Shown piece after piece: positions 11,852 to 24,937 of a DNA stretch of 64,000 nt (within the stretch, counting starts at the first letter, position 1; each line of letters starts with the position of its first letter). Origin of the DNA: Amoebophrya sp. A120 (Eukaryota > Sar > Dinophyceae > Syndiniales > Amoebophryaceae); contig CAJINV010000001.1 in the NCBI GenBank assembly GCA_905178155.1, forward strand, positions 12,635,136 through 12,699,135, written 5' to 3'. Below the pieces are notes generated by a model. That model was not told the DNA's origin, ran no database searches, and worked only from the letters and a program-made list of their open reading frames with translations. The position numbers and the translations under genes are program-made.

Positions 11852-14345
11852 AAATAAATGGTTTGACCCGTCTGACGCTAGGTCGGGTCTAGATTATCTG
11901 ACGCCTGCTGGGAAGTCAGTGAATTCGTCCAGCTTCCTGAAATTTCATCAAAATGACAACAAGGTATGTGCACTCTACCTGCGGATTGTAGACGCTGCCG
12001 CTCCTTCATCATCCCGTTCTCGGCACTGGAACAGAGAAGTTGCGGTCCTCGAGGGCGAAAAGACGCAGGCTCGACGCAGGTCCGAACTTCGAAGCTCTTT
12101 TTCATTTCTGGAAATTTTGCTTAATCCTCTTATTATCTGTTTGCACTCGGATAAATGAAATAAGAAATCTTCAGGTTTATGTTGACAACTTTCTCAAACT
12201 CAAACAGAATTGATATTGAATTAACTCCAGCGAAAAATCATTTGATATGCACATTTTGCTTTTAGCTGTTACTCTTGTACCTTGCTGTACTGTTCTTCTG
12301 TAATGGGCTTCTACACGACGACCCATGTTCGAAATTTCGAAAGCTAGATGTATCCGACCTCGTTAGGCGTAACGAGGTATGAAATTTTCACTCTACTGTG
12401 TAAGATTAAGTACACTACGGCGTATACTTTCGGAATACGAAAATTACGTTGGTTACACTTGCTACCAAGCCCGCTTTGTGGAAATCAATGGCAGGTGGGG
12501 TAGTGCATCGGTCGCGTTTCTCATGGCAGATCATCGTAGTTCTTTTCAGTTTTGGAAAGGCAGTATCGATTTTGCAACCGGTACGGCTGGACAGGTGTCG
12601 AGGCGGGTTTTTGGAAGCCGCTTGACATCTCTCAATAAAAGATTGCCAAAACCTAAACGGATATTTCTTTTCGATTGTTGTATACGAGCTAATCATTTAT
12701 CTAATGAGCTATATCCACCTTATAACTTTACTGACATACTGGTACTGCAAGAACATCATGTATCAAAAATTATTTGCGGGCTATTCTCTGGATGGGACGT
12801 ACACGGGGCGGACTGCAATCCGCTGCAGCGCTGCTTTCAAGCACGATTTGCGAAAAGCTGGTGGGCTTGGTGTGCAGCGGCAGATAGGCCGACCCCATGA
12901 CAGCCGTTCAAACGAACCAATGTTAGGCGTGAAAATCAATTTGACACATCAGAGGAACAAGGATGCAGCTGAGTCCCCTAGTATTCACTATGCAGCTCGA
13001 CAAGATGAACAAACTTACGTGACAGTTACACTACTTCCTTGTTATCTGGCGACAATTCGACCTTGCACTGCTGGCCCGTGTGCTGCAGTGAAGGTCACTT
13101 TACTTCTTTTTTTGCTTCTACTTATGACAGTTCGTCAATGAAGTCACTAATGGAACTAGAAACAACCTCCTCCCTGGTTGCAGCTACCAGAACATTATCA
13201 TCAGACTTCGGTAGCCGCAGCCTCGATCAGCGGCTGATATAAGTATGTGTTTTCTTGCTACGTTCACGTATGATGCTCGAATTCGAAAGCAAATGAGATG
13301 GCGGTGTCTTTCACGGTACGAGTGAGACAAAGAAATGTGTGTCTGGACAGGAACTTAATCGTCGCATGGCTGCTATTAAACATCAAAGAGAACAACTGAC
13401 GGGTTTGCTATCCACACCGCGTGGCACCCGTGCTTTAAATTTAATACCTACCGGACTACTTTATTCAACCCAAGAAGAAAAGAATTTGAAACTAAATGGT
13501 CATGACCTTATACTAAGTGAATGAAAGAGTTGGTGGACATTAGAACAAGTGACAATGACTGGCTACCACGATATTAGTGATTTGGTTGTCTTCGACATTT
13601 AGTCAGAAAAACAAAGTATGGTGGATTTGCCCCGTTTTCCGCAGAGTCACTTCTCGATGTTCTACAGTTACCTACTGACTGGGCGAAAAAGACCATAGCC
13701 CTCCGACAGGGTGCGTATGAAATACTAGAGATGAACAAACACTAAGTACCTTTGGATACGTGAAAAGATCTCGAAAAGAACCGTAAGGCAATGGTGCGGT
13801 TTTGGTTGCGATCACTCCCGCCGCCACAGGAATTGCGTTGTGATTGATGAATACCTAAGTCGGAAGAGCTAAAGGCCCGTTGGAAAGCGAAAGAGCACAG
13901 GAACTGGATCCATTTTTTACTTTTTTCAACTTGAAGTGGTTATTTGCGTGCTAGACCTGTCTTTGCACCGAACTTTCTCTCGAATCGAAAACCAGGCTAG
14001 TTGCTTGATCCAATGATCAAGCTGAAATTTTCATAATCGTAACTAGTGTGACTCATGCCTTTGTCGTTACACGAGAGTCACATTTTTGTGCTGCTAGAGC
14101 GTTTTTTTTGTCGGCAGATTCTTTTGAAACTGCGCGGCCTTCGGTGAAATTTCGTTTCATATTTGTCCGATCCATCAATTTTTTGTTTTTGTAAATAGCC
14201 TCCATTTTACTTAGGTGAGTTTGTAAGATGATGTTGTTGATGTGGTAGTAGCGTTCGCTAGACTTATTTGTGGATATTTCTTTCGACAGCCGCTCTGTAC
14301 GCGTGTAAATAACTTTTTCTCTTGCGGAGAGAAGAGCAGCCAATC
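11852..14345. other. Gene-poor spacer with decayed ORFs
   Basis: About 2.5 kb between the USP-like gene and the next signal-peptide gene. Broken ORFs occur at 12379-12900, 12704-13141, 13339-13524 and 13624-13745, in different frames and interrupted by stops. None gives a recognisable family. A degraded gene or transposon is possible; nothing functional is supported. Confidence 0.4.
12379..12900 (+). pseudogene. Unrecognised 173-codon ORF in decayed block
   Basis: ATG-initiated ORF with an AT-richer composition than neighbouring genes. No motif was recognised. It overlaps another ORF (12704-13141), and remnants continue to about 13750 in other frames, suggesting a decayed coding region rather than a working gene. 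Confidence 0.2.
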
Positions 14346-17300
14346 ATGATGTCTGCAGGGGCGACTAGAACTGCAACCAAGTTGCTTGTCTTTTTCCTGT
14401 GCGGCTGTGGCTCGCAAGTTGATCAGGTCAGCGGGAGAATGATTTTGGACGGTGCGTTGCAAGACGTGGACATGACCGGGACGACGAGCCAAGATCTGGT
14501 AGTAGCACCAGTCATCGATGGTGTTTATCACCGTGACTCGTCTCGAAGAGGTAGAGGTGTCCACCGAGCAGGCCGGCTCTCAGAATCTTCAGACGCGACA
14601 GCGCGTGGATTGGAGCAGGATGCTGGTGCGTCGGCTTTCGGCCGCGGCAGTACGGATGCTTGTGATCCTGCTCCTGCTGACGAAGAGAAAATGGTAGATC
14701 ATGATGTCGACCAGCCGCAAGACCGAAGGCGGCCGTTCGTACACTCCTCTTCCTCCCAGTATTTTCGCCGAGAGCGACTACCAAGTGAAGAGAAGTACTC
14801 CCAACAAGCACTTGATGACACTTGCAGCATCGCGGGCCAGTACAAACCGCTGGGCGGCACCACTTGTGAAGACCTGGCAACGACGAAGGTTCCAGACTTT
14901 CTCTTGTTGAGCGAACCACAACAAGCATCAAGTCCGTCGAGCGGTAGAAGCGCTAGCGAGACGGGTGAAGCGAGTGCACCCTGTTGCAGGAGGATGGTCA
15001 ACCCGCTACTTGGCTGCGTCGGACACCAGCTCAGTGATGTATCCGCCCGCGAAGAATGTATTCATTCGCTGGTCAAAACGCATCAAGTCCCGCCTCCCAA
15101 TTCTTACCGGCTCGTTGCGCTGGGGAATGCCCTGATCACCGACCTTGTCCCCTCCGTTCTTTATGGTGCCGCAGCAGCCGGAGCGGCTTCCTACGTCGCG
15201 GATCAAGCAATTACTCGCTTTGAAAAAGTCCAACCGTACTTAGCAAGCACGGTGGGGTTTCTGGCGACTCAAACTACTTCGGGGAGAAGTCTCAGACAGG
15301 TATGTACTGATTGAAGCATTGTATTGATGAAATCGATCCAGCAATAGAACCGACATCTATGTTTTTTTCGATGAGAACGCGTGCAAGTACTTCCAATGAC
15401 CCACACGGCGGCGCTCTTTGTTGATCTCACAGTAAAAATAATACACATTCTTCAGTTCGCAATGTTGGCCGGAGGAGCGGTCGCAACAGCTTTCGTGATC
15501 TCTCCTCTCTGTCGCGCGTGTGTTCCCGCTCTTGCGAAGTACTTCGGCGCGGCGGGCGCTGCAGAGGTTGGTAAATGGGTCATGGGGGGTGGAGCCCTTG
15601 CGACGGAGGCCTTTTCCCAGTTTTTCGGAAATGTTCAGGACGACATGACCGCCAAGAGAGCGGAAGCAACAACGAACGAGCTCTCCGAGGCGCTGGTCAA
15701 ATTTTTGAGGAGTTTGGAGCCCACGCTTCTGAAAGCCGCTGGCGTGGCGGCCGGCGCGAAGCATCTGTGGCGCAGCCCTGGCACCGCGTTCTCTCGGACT
15801 TGCGCCGCGTGGCACAACGTCGTAAGCCCGCCGGAAGTTCTCCGACAAACGTGGTCCGTGACAAGACAAAAAGAGCGGAGACATCGAGAATTATTGAAGA
15901 TGGGAAAGAATGATCCTCCCTCCAGTAGAACTACAACGCGTGGTGCGTCGTGCGCGTCTTCGGGGTCGTTCGCTGCTCGCATCGCGCGCGGTTGCGCCCG
16001 GCGTCGCCGCAGCAAGAAACAGGTGGACGCATCCGACGTTGCGGACGAGCTAATCGAACAGATGAGCAACATGACCGTTTCCGCCCCCACTGTCGTGCCA
16101 GGCACACAACAGCAACCTCCGGCGCCGCAAGAAGTCGCTGATGCAGCGGAAGAGTCTCTGGTGCCGATGAAAGAGCAGGCCCCTGCTTCGCGAAATGAAC
16201 CTGCCTTGGTGGAGGCAAAAACAGTGGAAAGCAGAGACATGGTTAACAGTGCAAGAGGTCGACTAGGCGGGAACGCGCAGAGACGCGGCCCCAGCCCTGA
16301 CTCCGGTTCCACTACGGCCGGGGACGAACTGTCGGATGGTGCATCGATTGGTACCTCGCCATCGCGCAGTGTCAGCCCGATGCCGCGACGTGCGGGGGAT
16401 GGAGAGGAGGCGCGGCAGCTGCATCTGCGGCCACTGTCGGGCGTACGCGAAGCTACAGGGAGGTCCTCTGGGTCGCCTCTCGGAGCGGGTGTCCTGACGC
16501 CAAACTTCGGCGCGATCGCCAGTGGGATGGAAAGCCCGGGGCAAAACGTTGGTTCGTCGCCGTTCTCTTTTGGAAGAGAACCAATCGACGTTCAAAGCCG
16601 TGTGCTGGAACAGGGGGGTGGTAGCATTCCTGCCGACGCAGAGGCAGACACGGAAATGCGCGATCGTGAAGTAGAAGACCCGCCGCGCGCCGACCCTGAT
16701 GAATCTCCGCTGCGCCAAATATTAGAACCCTCCAGCACAACTGGCACGGTTTCGGTGAACACGGAGGACGCGCCGATGGTTGGCCCAGAGGACCCCGCGG
16801 ATCTTGCTGATGGTGAAGACAACGCGTTGGATGGTGAAATCGAGCAGCGGGAGCAGCAGTCGCCGCAGTCGCACGCCGTCAGCGGGGACCTGCTTCGTCG
16901 GACACCTCCCAGCATGGATGACGATAATGCACCAGTTAGTCGCCCTCGCGCATGGAGGGAAGTAGATCACCAGGACGAAAGCGACAGCGAAGTAGAGGAT
17001 CATCCGGGGTCCTCGAATTCTGAAACAGAGGACGAGGAGATCGAAGAGGATTTTTCGGCCTCGTCAAACGGATCTCCTGCAACAGACGATGAAGACGAGG
17101 ACAACCACAACCACAACTTCAACCTTGCGTTTTTGCCCGAGGTGGAGCGGGCGGCACTGAAAATCGCGGGTTTCGTGTCGCTTTCAACGCCCGGCCGCGT
17201 GATCACGCGCGCGGCGCACTTGCGGGTCGCAGACGCGGTGCGCGTACTGCTCCGCCCCGAGGAACAATACCACCAACGACCCGGCAGCAGGAACGAGCCG

Positions 17301-17891
17301 ACCTGGCTGAAGCTCAACCAGCCGGTCACCGTTGCCCCGGAGCAGAACGGTTTATTTGGGCCGGGGACAGCACGTCGTGGGCGCGGCGCTGGTGAGGACA
17401 CGTCTGCTGATGGTGCAGTAGTATTTGGTTCGCGCACGACGGCACGAGCTCAGCCGCAAGTAGCATCCGGGGCGCCAATGAGAGGACTCTCATCTCCGCC
17501 TCTCTTTGCACCGCCGGCAGCCGCAGCAGAGTACGGGCCAGTGGTGCTGTACCCAGTCGTAGCCGATGTCGAGGAAGAGGATCCGACGACGGGAGAACGA
17601 ATGGTGCTACCGCGGCCGGTGGAGGCGGCCGAGGGCGGCTACATCTACACAGTGACCACCTACCAGAATCTGCAACTCCTTTTGTCTCAACGGTGTGACG
17701 CCGGCAGTAGCTGCTACAGCATGCAAACGCATTATCTGATGTACCTCCTGGCCTCCCACGCCCTCGCCAACGGCGGGCAGGAAGAACTGAGCGACTATCA
17801 CCTCCTGGTGCGGTGCAGGCTCATGCAGTTTTTTCAAGGCCAAGGAATGCTGCCGTGGCGCGCGTTTGGTGGTCCCGCTCCGCCAGGATAA
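14346..17891 (+). CDS. Large secreted or membrane-associated protein of unknown function
   Basis: Two exons, 14346-15299 and 15456-17891 (GT-AG), 3390 nt, 1129 aa. The N-terminus (basic stretch, then KLLVFFLCGCGS) looks like a signal peptide, so I chose this ATG. Hydrophobic, Gly/Ala-rich stretches occur near residues 265-345. They could be membrane helices and straddle the splice junction. Residues of about 440-930 are acidic, Ser/Pro-rich and probably disordered. A compact C-terminal segment (about 930-1129) has Tyr, His and two nearby Cys, ending in a Gly/Pro tail. I do not recognise the family. In a parasite this could be a secreted effector or surface protein, but that is speculation. 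No introner interrupts it. Confidence 0.78.
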
Positions 17892-19195
17892 ACGTGTAGG
17901 GACTACTAGGCACTACTGCTCTTCTGAGGCGTTACGTCGTCCACTGTTGATACATGTAAATGTTTAGGGAAGCGACCCTCTTATGATAGATCTTCACGAC
18001 GTAGGCCGAATACTAGCGATATCGCTTAGACTGAGATATGTCAAGAAAAGCAGCGCTGTGCCACGAAATGTTTTGAATGGCAGATACGATAAATTCGTAG
18101 ATGCAGACGCAGATTCATTCACTAGAAAACATTTTTAGCAGCTGCCGGAGTCGTTTCCGTTGCAGTAGAAACTTTTGACTTTCAGTTATCGACTTATCAC
18201 TTGCCGGAGACGCGAGGATGACGATGAACTACAACATTTTGATAATCTGGGTCGCAGAAAATGTCTACTAATACGAGAGAATGTCTAGCAAAATCTGTAT
18301 GATCTGTACCTGTACAATTTTTGATATAGGGGCGACGTCAATTGCGGTGTAGGTATACCGCGGAGCAATACAGATGATGAAGCTTTGCCCACAGACATCA
18401 ACATCTTTCTACTCACTGCCAAGGAGCTGCGTGTGCCCCTGGAGGTAGTGGTCATCCTGTTTTTAAGGCTATCGAAGATATTTGTTCGCTAAAGGCTACC
18501 AGTTGATAGTTGGTTATTGTTTTCTTCTTGCGTAAATGCAACTTTTTCACCAGTGTCTTCCCGTTTCTAATGTAGGTCAGAGGCGCATGCATGCACTTGC
18601 ATTCCCAGACCGTTTTAAGACTTTCGCGTGGTTGAGGCTCCATTTGTTTCTGTGAAAACGAAACTGTACGTACTACTTTCGTTGTCTGCCTTGGAAAACA
18701 TACAAAACCAATACAGTAAAATCACGTCTCTGCGAAAAATGCAAACTGATTTTTCCCTTTCCGCGACCTTGGCGAGGTTCAATAGGAATCTTCTGTGACT
18801 TACAGGGACATGCTTTGGCGCAATCCCGTCAGAGGCAAGATTCTTCACATCTAGTTCTCAAGCCGATAAGATGTTCATATCTCAACAGGAAGGGTTTCTT
18901 TATTCGGCACAAGAAATGCGATACTCCGAAAAGAATCGCGGCGTTGGCTTTTCCTTTACGAATCCATTTCGATAATTTCCCTAGCACACAGGACGAAGGC
19001 TACACCCAGATATGCATGACCGTCTCGTTTTTCCTTTTTCCCAGGTAGGTATAGAAAGTTGAGCGAGCTGCACAACGCCTTCCTAGCCCATTTAAGTTCC
19101 AGGCTGCGTCGTCGGAGTAAGCACAAGTAGTAGAAATAAGACCCACGTTCACGTTGCGCTGTATTCTGACAAGAACCTCCCTACATCTAAGAAAT
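17892..19195. other. Intergenic spacer
   Basis: No ORF with recognisable content, no introner termini and no RNA gene seen. It presumably holds the 3' region of the upstream gene and the 5' region of the next. Confidence 0.5.
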
Positions 19196-20761
19196 ATGTT
19201 TGGAAGTAATCCCAGCGGTATTCTACAACCAGGCAGGACCGCGAGCTCTTCTTCCAGCGCGAATAACGCGACCCGATCCGGGTTGTTTGCCTACCAAGAT
19301 TCTTTACAGCAAGGAAACATCAATGTGCAGCCACCGGTAGCGAATCGAAGAGTCCTGTCGCCGAGCAAGGTAGACGAGGCCCGGCCGCCGGGCACGAAAG
19401 TGGCCCAGACGTTCGCCACGCGGTTGTTTGACAACATTCAGCGCGAGAATGTGAAGTGGGACAATGACAAAATGTGGCGGCAATACCAGGGCAAGAAGGA
19501 GATGGAGGAAAGACGGAAGCACGGGCGGAGTAATTCTTCCTCGGATGAGGAACGCAATCCGCATGAACGGGACCGTCAGAAGCAAATCGCCAGCAAACTC
19601 GGGTTGACAGCACTTTTGGGTGGGAGTCCGGAACAAGGGGAGTCGGCAGTGAATAATCTTCATCTTCCGGGTAGTAGTTCTAATCCCCACGTCGACCAGG
19701 CGGTGAAAAGTAGTAGTAGCAGGCAAAATAAGTCCGCGCAGCTCGGCCCCCCGCCTTCACTGCGGGGCGCGACACCGAAAAGTGGAGGCGGAAGTAGTAA
19801 AGCCGCTGGCGCACCATTTTCGAACACGGGCAACAAGCACCAAAATGGAACAGGGCATAAAGATGTGGTAAGCAAGAAACGACGGAAATCGCAGAAGAAA
19901 GCGTCGGACCGCGAGTCCTCGTCGGACAACGGCACTGCCTCGGACGGGAGAGCGAAAAAACGCCGACGGAAAGAAGGGCACAATAACAACGAGAACGGAA
20001 AAATAAAGGCCGTCGGAATTATTCAGCCAGGAACAAGCAGCGGAACAAGGACAACAAGGGTAATAGAGCCAGCACAAGAACATCAAATCCGCCTGCGCGG
20101 CCGGGGCCACGCTGCTGTCCGGCTGAAAAGACGAAGTATATCGCATTCCGATGACTTCCAGAAGGTGGAGCAAAACGACGAGAATGCACTGCCTCCTAGC
20201 ATTGTGCCGCCAGTAGAGCGCACTGGGGCCTCGTGGAAGAAAGCAAAAAAGCGACATGTTGCTGAGGAGCGCGAAGATGAGGTTCCAGCAGACAATTTCT
20301 CTTCGGAGGAGGAGCCGCAGCGCGGACGAAAGCTCGAGAAGGAGGTAAAGAAGAGCGGAGTAAATCGCGGGAAGATGAAAAAACGGCGGTCGTCAAAAAA
20401 AGACAAGAAGTCAAGATCGCCAGTCCACGTCAAGAAAAGGAGGCGAGAGCAGATGGAAGAAATCCAATCCTCCTCCTCGTCCAGCAGGAGCAGCGACGGA
20501 AATCATCGCGGTCGCGATGTTGCGCACAACCACCAGTCCAGAAAAAGCAAGAAATCGCCGAAGAAGAAAGGCCGGAAAAAGTCCTCCTCGCCCAAGAAAA
20601 AGAAGACCTCCCGCCGAAGAGACCGAGACGCATCTTCATCTTCGGCGGGTTCAGAGCAGCAGCAACAGCAGCAGCCTCTCCCTCAGCATCATCACTATGC
20701 GACAGCGGTACTTCCGCTGCGGTATGTGGCTCCACCTATGCCTCCTACGAATTTCCAGTGA
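19196..20761 (+). CDS. Lys/Ser/Arg-rich, probably nuclear protein
   Basis: A single uninterrupted exon of 521 aa. The start is the ATG at 19196, where protein-like composition begins. The first 40 or so residues are Ser/Asn/Gly-rich. A more conserved-looking stretch follows (about 60-105, with VAQTFATRLFDNIQRENVKW). The rest is dominated by KKRRR, KKSPKKKGRKK and SSSS runs, like SR-type or nucleolar proteins. It ends in a poly-Q/His patch and a Pro-rich tail. The many basic clusters would act as nuclear localisation signals. An RNA-processing role is suggested by composition only. Confidence 0.75.
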   Translation: MFGSNPSGILQPGRTASSSSSANNATRSGLFAYQDSLQQGNINVQPPVANRRVLSPSKVDEARPPGTKVAQTFATRLFDNIQRENVKWDNDKMWRQYQGKKEMEERRKHGRSNSSSDEERNPHERDRQKQIASKLGLTALLGGSPEQGESAVNNLHLPGSSSNPHVDQAVKSSSSRQNKSAQLGPPPSLRGATPKSGGGSSKAAGAPFSNTGNKHQNGTGHKDVVSKKRRKSQKKASDRESSSDNGTASDGRAKKRRRKEGHNNNENGKIKAVGIIQPGTSSGTRTTRVIEPAQEHQIRLRGRGHAAVRLKRRSISHSDDFQKVEQNDENALPPSIVPPVERTGASWKKAKKRHVAEEREDEVPADNFSSEEEPQRGRKLEKEVKKSGVNRGKMKKRRSSKKDKKSRSPVHVKKRRREQMEEIQSSSSSSRSSDGNHRGRDVAHNHQSRKSKKSPKKKGRKKSSSPKKKKTSRRRDRDASSSSAGSEQQQQQQPLPQHHHYATAVLPLRYVAPPMPPTNFQ

Positions 20762-21426
20762 GAATATACTGAAAAGAAGCATACAACTTTTTAGCATCCT
20801 ACATTTTGCAGCCTGAAATGTCGTGTGTTGTGTGCATTTCAGTTTGGCCAGAGAAATGTTTAGAATTACAGATTGGGCGATATTGTAGCGATTTTGAGAA
20901 AGGAATGAGTGTTCTTCAGCCGGATTTTACGGCACTGGAGCAGACGTAGCTTGTGTGTCGGTAGTATTGCCCTTTGCTCAACATGCTAAATTTGTGTGGA
21001 CGCAACACAACGCGAAAAAGAACCAAGATCTCCGTACGCTTTTCATCCCCGAGTCGGTCTTCAACTTCATAGCTCATTTTTGATCGCCCCAAGAAATCTC
21101 GATCCAAATTTTGAAAGCGGTGATCTGTATTTCGCTATGTTCAGAGAGTACCAGCGGCATGAAATAGGATCTGTCGAGAACAAAAAGAGGAAGGAAATGC
21201 ACAGATCCTCCTTTTCGCAGGTCTTCATTTTGGAAAAGCAAAACTGAATTCGGAAAGTAATCTGTGCTTTTATGCTGTAGGCTGTACTAATGAATACACT
21301 TCTTGTTTGCTTTATTGCAGTGACGAAAAGGAAAACTTCGTTGCAAATACTTAGCGAGCATTTCGCCTCTTAGAAGAAAGCTTCTAGAAATTCTTTCAAC
21401 ATTTCGACGAAACAAAAATCGTGAAA
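20762..21426. other. Intergenic spacer
   Basis: Only a short unsupported ORF (20996-21247). No RNA gene or introner seen. The 3' part is likely the NSUN2 leader. Confidence 0.45.
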
Positions 21427-24232
21427 ATGGCTGGTTTTCGCAAGAAGAATCAGAACAAGAAGAACGCCAAGGGTCTGAAGACCGCCGGCGAAGGTCCTCA
21501 GCACCAAAGCGAGCAGAAACCTGCTGATTCTGCGGGCCAGAAAAGCGCCGGTTACGAGTTGAAAAACCCACTGAAGGGGTACAACAAAGTGGTCGAACAG
21601 CAGAACAAACCCTTCGAAGCCTACTACCGCGCGCAGAACATTTGCGAGAATGAGGAAGAATTCCAGGTCTTCATGCAGCACTGCCGGAAAGGTCTTCCGA
21701 GCGGCATGCGTGTCAACGGAACTCTGGGGAAGCATGGAAGAAATTTGTGGAACCAGTTTCAGTCTTTGCTGGAGCTTCCGGAAAACAAGGAGTTGACACC
21801 AGCATACAGTGAGGTTGTTGCAAAAATGAAGGAGGAAAATTATAACGGGAACGAGCAAACAGCGGCCACCGCGGAATCGTGGATGCTCCGCCCGAAGCCA
21901 CTGGCCTGGTACCCCCGGGAACTGGCGTACCAGTTTGACTTTTTGGATGCCAGGCAGATCAAGAAGGACAAGAAATTCAAGCAGTTGAAGGAGTTTTTGA
22001 TGAACCGCGAGCAGTACGGTGCGCTGCAACGACAGGAGACCGTTTCCATGATTCCGCCGCATCTGTTGCGGATCCAGCCGGACGACCTCGTGTTGGACAT
22101 GTGTGCGGCGCCGGGCAGCAAGACCTGTCAAATGCTCGAGCAAATGCACTGGGAGGCTTGCGAGAATGGTATTGTATGTGTGTTGCGATAATTAATGAAT
22201 GCGAGTAGTATAATAATTCCGAATCCACCGATGGTAGATGATGTGGCAACTTTCATTTGATCTTCTTCTTTCCGATAAAATCAAGCGCCCGATATCAAGT
22301 TTTCGAAAGCCACTACGTCTTTCTACTCGACATCATAAAAACACCACCACAGCCCGTGGCCCCGGCGAATTTTCAATCGGGAAAGGCGGCGTTCTGGCGA
22401 ACGATGTGGAGTGGAAGCGCGCCAACATGCTGACCCACCAGGTGCAGCGGATCGGCTCGTCGGGTGTTGCGGTGTTGAATACGGACGCGCAGTTCTTCCC
22501 CAAGATGAAGCAAGCCGATGGCACGGTCATCCAGTTCGACAAGGTGCTCTGCGACGTGCCGTGCAGCGGAGACGGCACCATCCGGAAGACGCCGAACATT
22601 TGGCGCACCTGGACGCTGTCCGACGGTCTGGGGTTGCACTTTCGCCAGCTCGCGATTCTGTGGCGCGGCCTAGACGTGTTGAAAGTTGGGGGGCGGCTGG
22701 TTTACTCCACGTGCTCCTTGAACCCGATGGAAAACGAGTCTGTCATCAACGCGTGCCTGGAAAAATGCAACGGATCTGTGAAACTCGTGGAAGACAGCGA
22801 CTTGCTGGAGTCCAGTGGGAAGCTAGTCGCCAAGAAGGGGTTGACGACCTGGAAGGTGCCGCATCCGAAGCTTGCAACTACTAAAAAGAAGAACGACAAG
22901 GAAGGTACTAGCACTTCTGCAGATCAGGCTGCGACTACAACAGAGAAACCAAATGAAGCGGCTGATGCGGGTGGTGCAAAAGTAGAAGCCGAATCACCCG
23001 AAGCAGAAAACTTGGTTTCCTTCTTCGACAGTTACGGGGACGTGCCGACGATCTATAAGGAGAGCAACAAGATTCGGAAAACAATGTTTCCGCCGGAGAA
23101 GGGGAATAAGGAGTTGGAAAAAACCAGGCGTTTTTTGCCGCATTTGATGAACACCGGTGGGTTTTTTGTCGCGATTCTGGAGAAGACCGCGGAGTTGCCG
23201 AGACAGTTGGAACGGGTGAAGAAGCAGGAGTTGTGGCACGAAATGCAAAAAGAGAAACAAGCAGGAGCTGCGAGTGACAATGGCACCCCAGTTGCAGCAG
23301 CAGCAGCAGCAGTCGAGAAGAACAAAACTGAAGATGCGACATCGAAAACTGTCGACACGACAACTTCGCCATTAGCGACCCCCGAGACCACGAAGACCAG
23401 TAGCGACGCCGAGCCGCCGACGAAACGCGCGCGAACGGAATCGGAACAAGCGAAGCAGGAGGTGGAAACAAATACAAAGTCGCAAAATCATGACTCTGCA
23501 GCTACGGCTGAATCAGAAAATAAAGCGCCACCCGCACAGAAACAAGAGAACCCAGAGGACCACTTTTACCCGATCGACGACGAAGACTGGGCGTCGATTT
23601 GCAACTACTACGGATTCCCGGACGCCGCGCGAAGCCACTTCTACAAGCGTCCGCAGGTTCACGGCGACCACAAAATTTACGGCATTTCCGAGAAGCTCCG
23701 CGACGTGGTGAAGTGCTGCCAAAACACGGGTAGTACGAAGGTGGTTTCCTGCGGTGTGCGCTGCTTTCAGATGCTCAACAGCTTCGGGGGGAGCTGCACC
23801 TGGCGAATTACGCAGCAGGGATTGCTGTTTCTGCTCAAACTCGGATTGCATGCACAACGAATCCTCGAGGTAGAGCCCGCAATCATCGACGAAATCCTGG
23901 AAAAGCGCGAAATTCCGACCTCGACGGTTTTGGAGCGGAAGGAAGAGTTTTTCCAACAACCGGTTTTGACCGAAACGGAAAAGTTCGTGCGGGCCGAAGC
24001 GTTGTTGAAGTCGGAAAAGGAGGAAGCGGAGGATGGTGCGGGTGTAGAGAAGAAGAAGATTCCGGTCGTCGGACAAGGAAGTTACGTACTGCACTGCGCG
24101 AAGTACGAGCTGCACATTTGCGTTTTGGTGTCGCGAAACTTTTTCACTCTGTACGTGGACAAGCAAGAGGCTAAGGCCCTGGCGGCTTGCCTGAAGGTCG
24201 GACCGGATCTCAAGGTCGAGATGGGACTGTAA
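21427..24232 (+). CDS. NSUN2: NSUN2-type tRNA (cytosine-5)-methyltransferase
   Basis: Two exons, 21427-22168 and 22353-24232, 2622 nt, 873 aa. NSUN2 enzymes use S-adenosylmethionine to methylate C5 of cytosines in tRNA, mainly in the nucleus and nucleolus. Visible motifs: SAM-binding DMCAAPGSKT near residue 223; motif IV DVPCSGDGT with the release Cys near 318; motif VI YSTCSLNP with the nucleophilic Cys near 368. Further family-typical segments follow (RFLPHLMNTGGFFVAIL, then a C-terminal RNA-binding domain with FYKRPQVHGDHKIYGIS). An Ala/Glu/Lys-rich insert separates the catalytic and C-terminal parts. The N-terminus is Lys-rich. The single intron is GT-AG and there is no introner. All key residues are present, so it should be active. 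Confidence 0.95.
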
Positions 24233-24937
24233 GTCCCGGTCAAAACGGGGGATCATGTTTTCCTTTTTGACTGAATTGAATGGCAACTCACGATACGTCA
24301 GATCTTACTCGCAACGCAAAGCTCAATATCGCTCGACTTATTTCGATGAAAAGTGAATGTTTTGACCGTGCTGGTGACAGTGGCTGAGCCTGAGAGATCG
24401 AGCATCCTGTGTTCCAAAAGTGCAGTACTGAAAAGGAAAAGATTTTTGGAAGTAGTGCAGAAGTCGGTGAGGACAATCGGTTAAAGTTTCATTTCTGGGC
24501 CACTTAGAAGTATTGTATGTAACCGGGATAAACACAATTCTTGACAGGAGAATGCGAATGGCACGAAGTCCTTCACGTCTGATCCACAATTTTACCACCA
24601 GGAATACAGGAACTCAATCGCGGGTCGCCCCCACGATTTTTTCGCTTCGTTCCCTCTAGGAATTTCAAGTTTGAAGTCGATACTTCACCTTACTTACGCA
24701 GACATCGCCTTTCGTTTCGAGTTCGACGTCGACTCCCTCTTTCTGTATGTTTCGCTCCATTTGATTTTTACATCTCGATCGGCATCGGTTTCTTCTGCGA
24801 AAATGTCGGTAGTTACAATGGAATTCGAGTATGTATCCGATGCCTCTTTGATCAACGATCATTGATTTTGGCAACTTGCAGCTCGGACCCCTCCTACCTC
24901 TTCAGAATTGAATAAGATAGCGGTACTAGATTCCAAA
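24233..24937. other. Intergenic spacer
   Basis: No supported gene. Short ORFs on both strands lack recognisable content. No introner termini seen. Confidence 0.45.
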
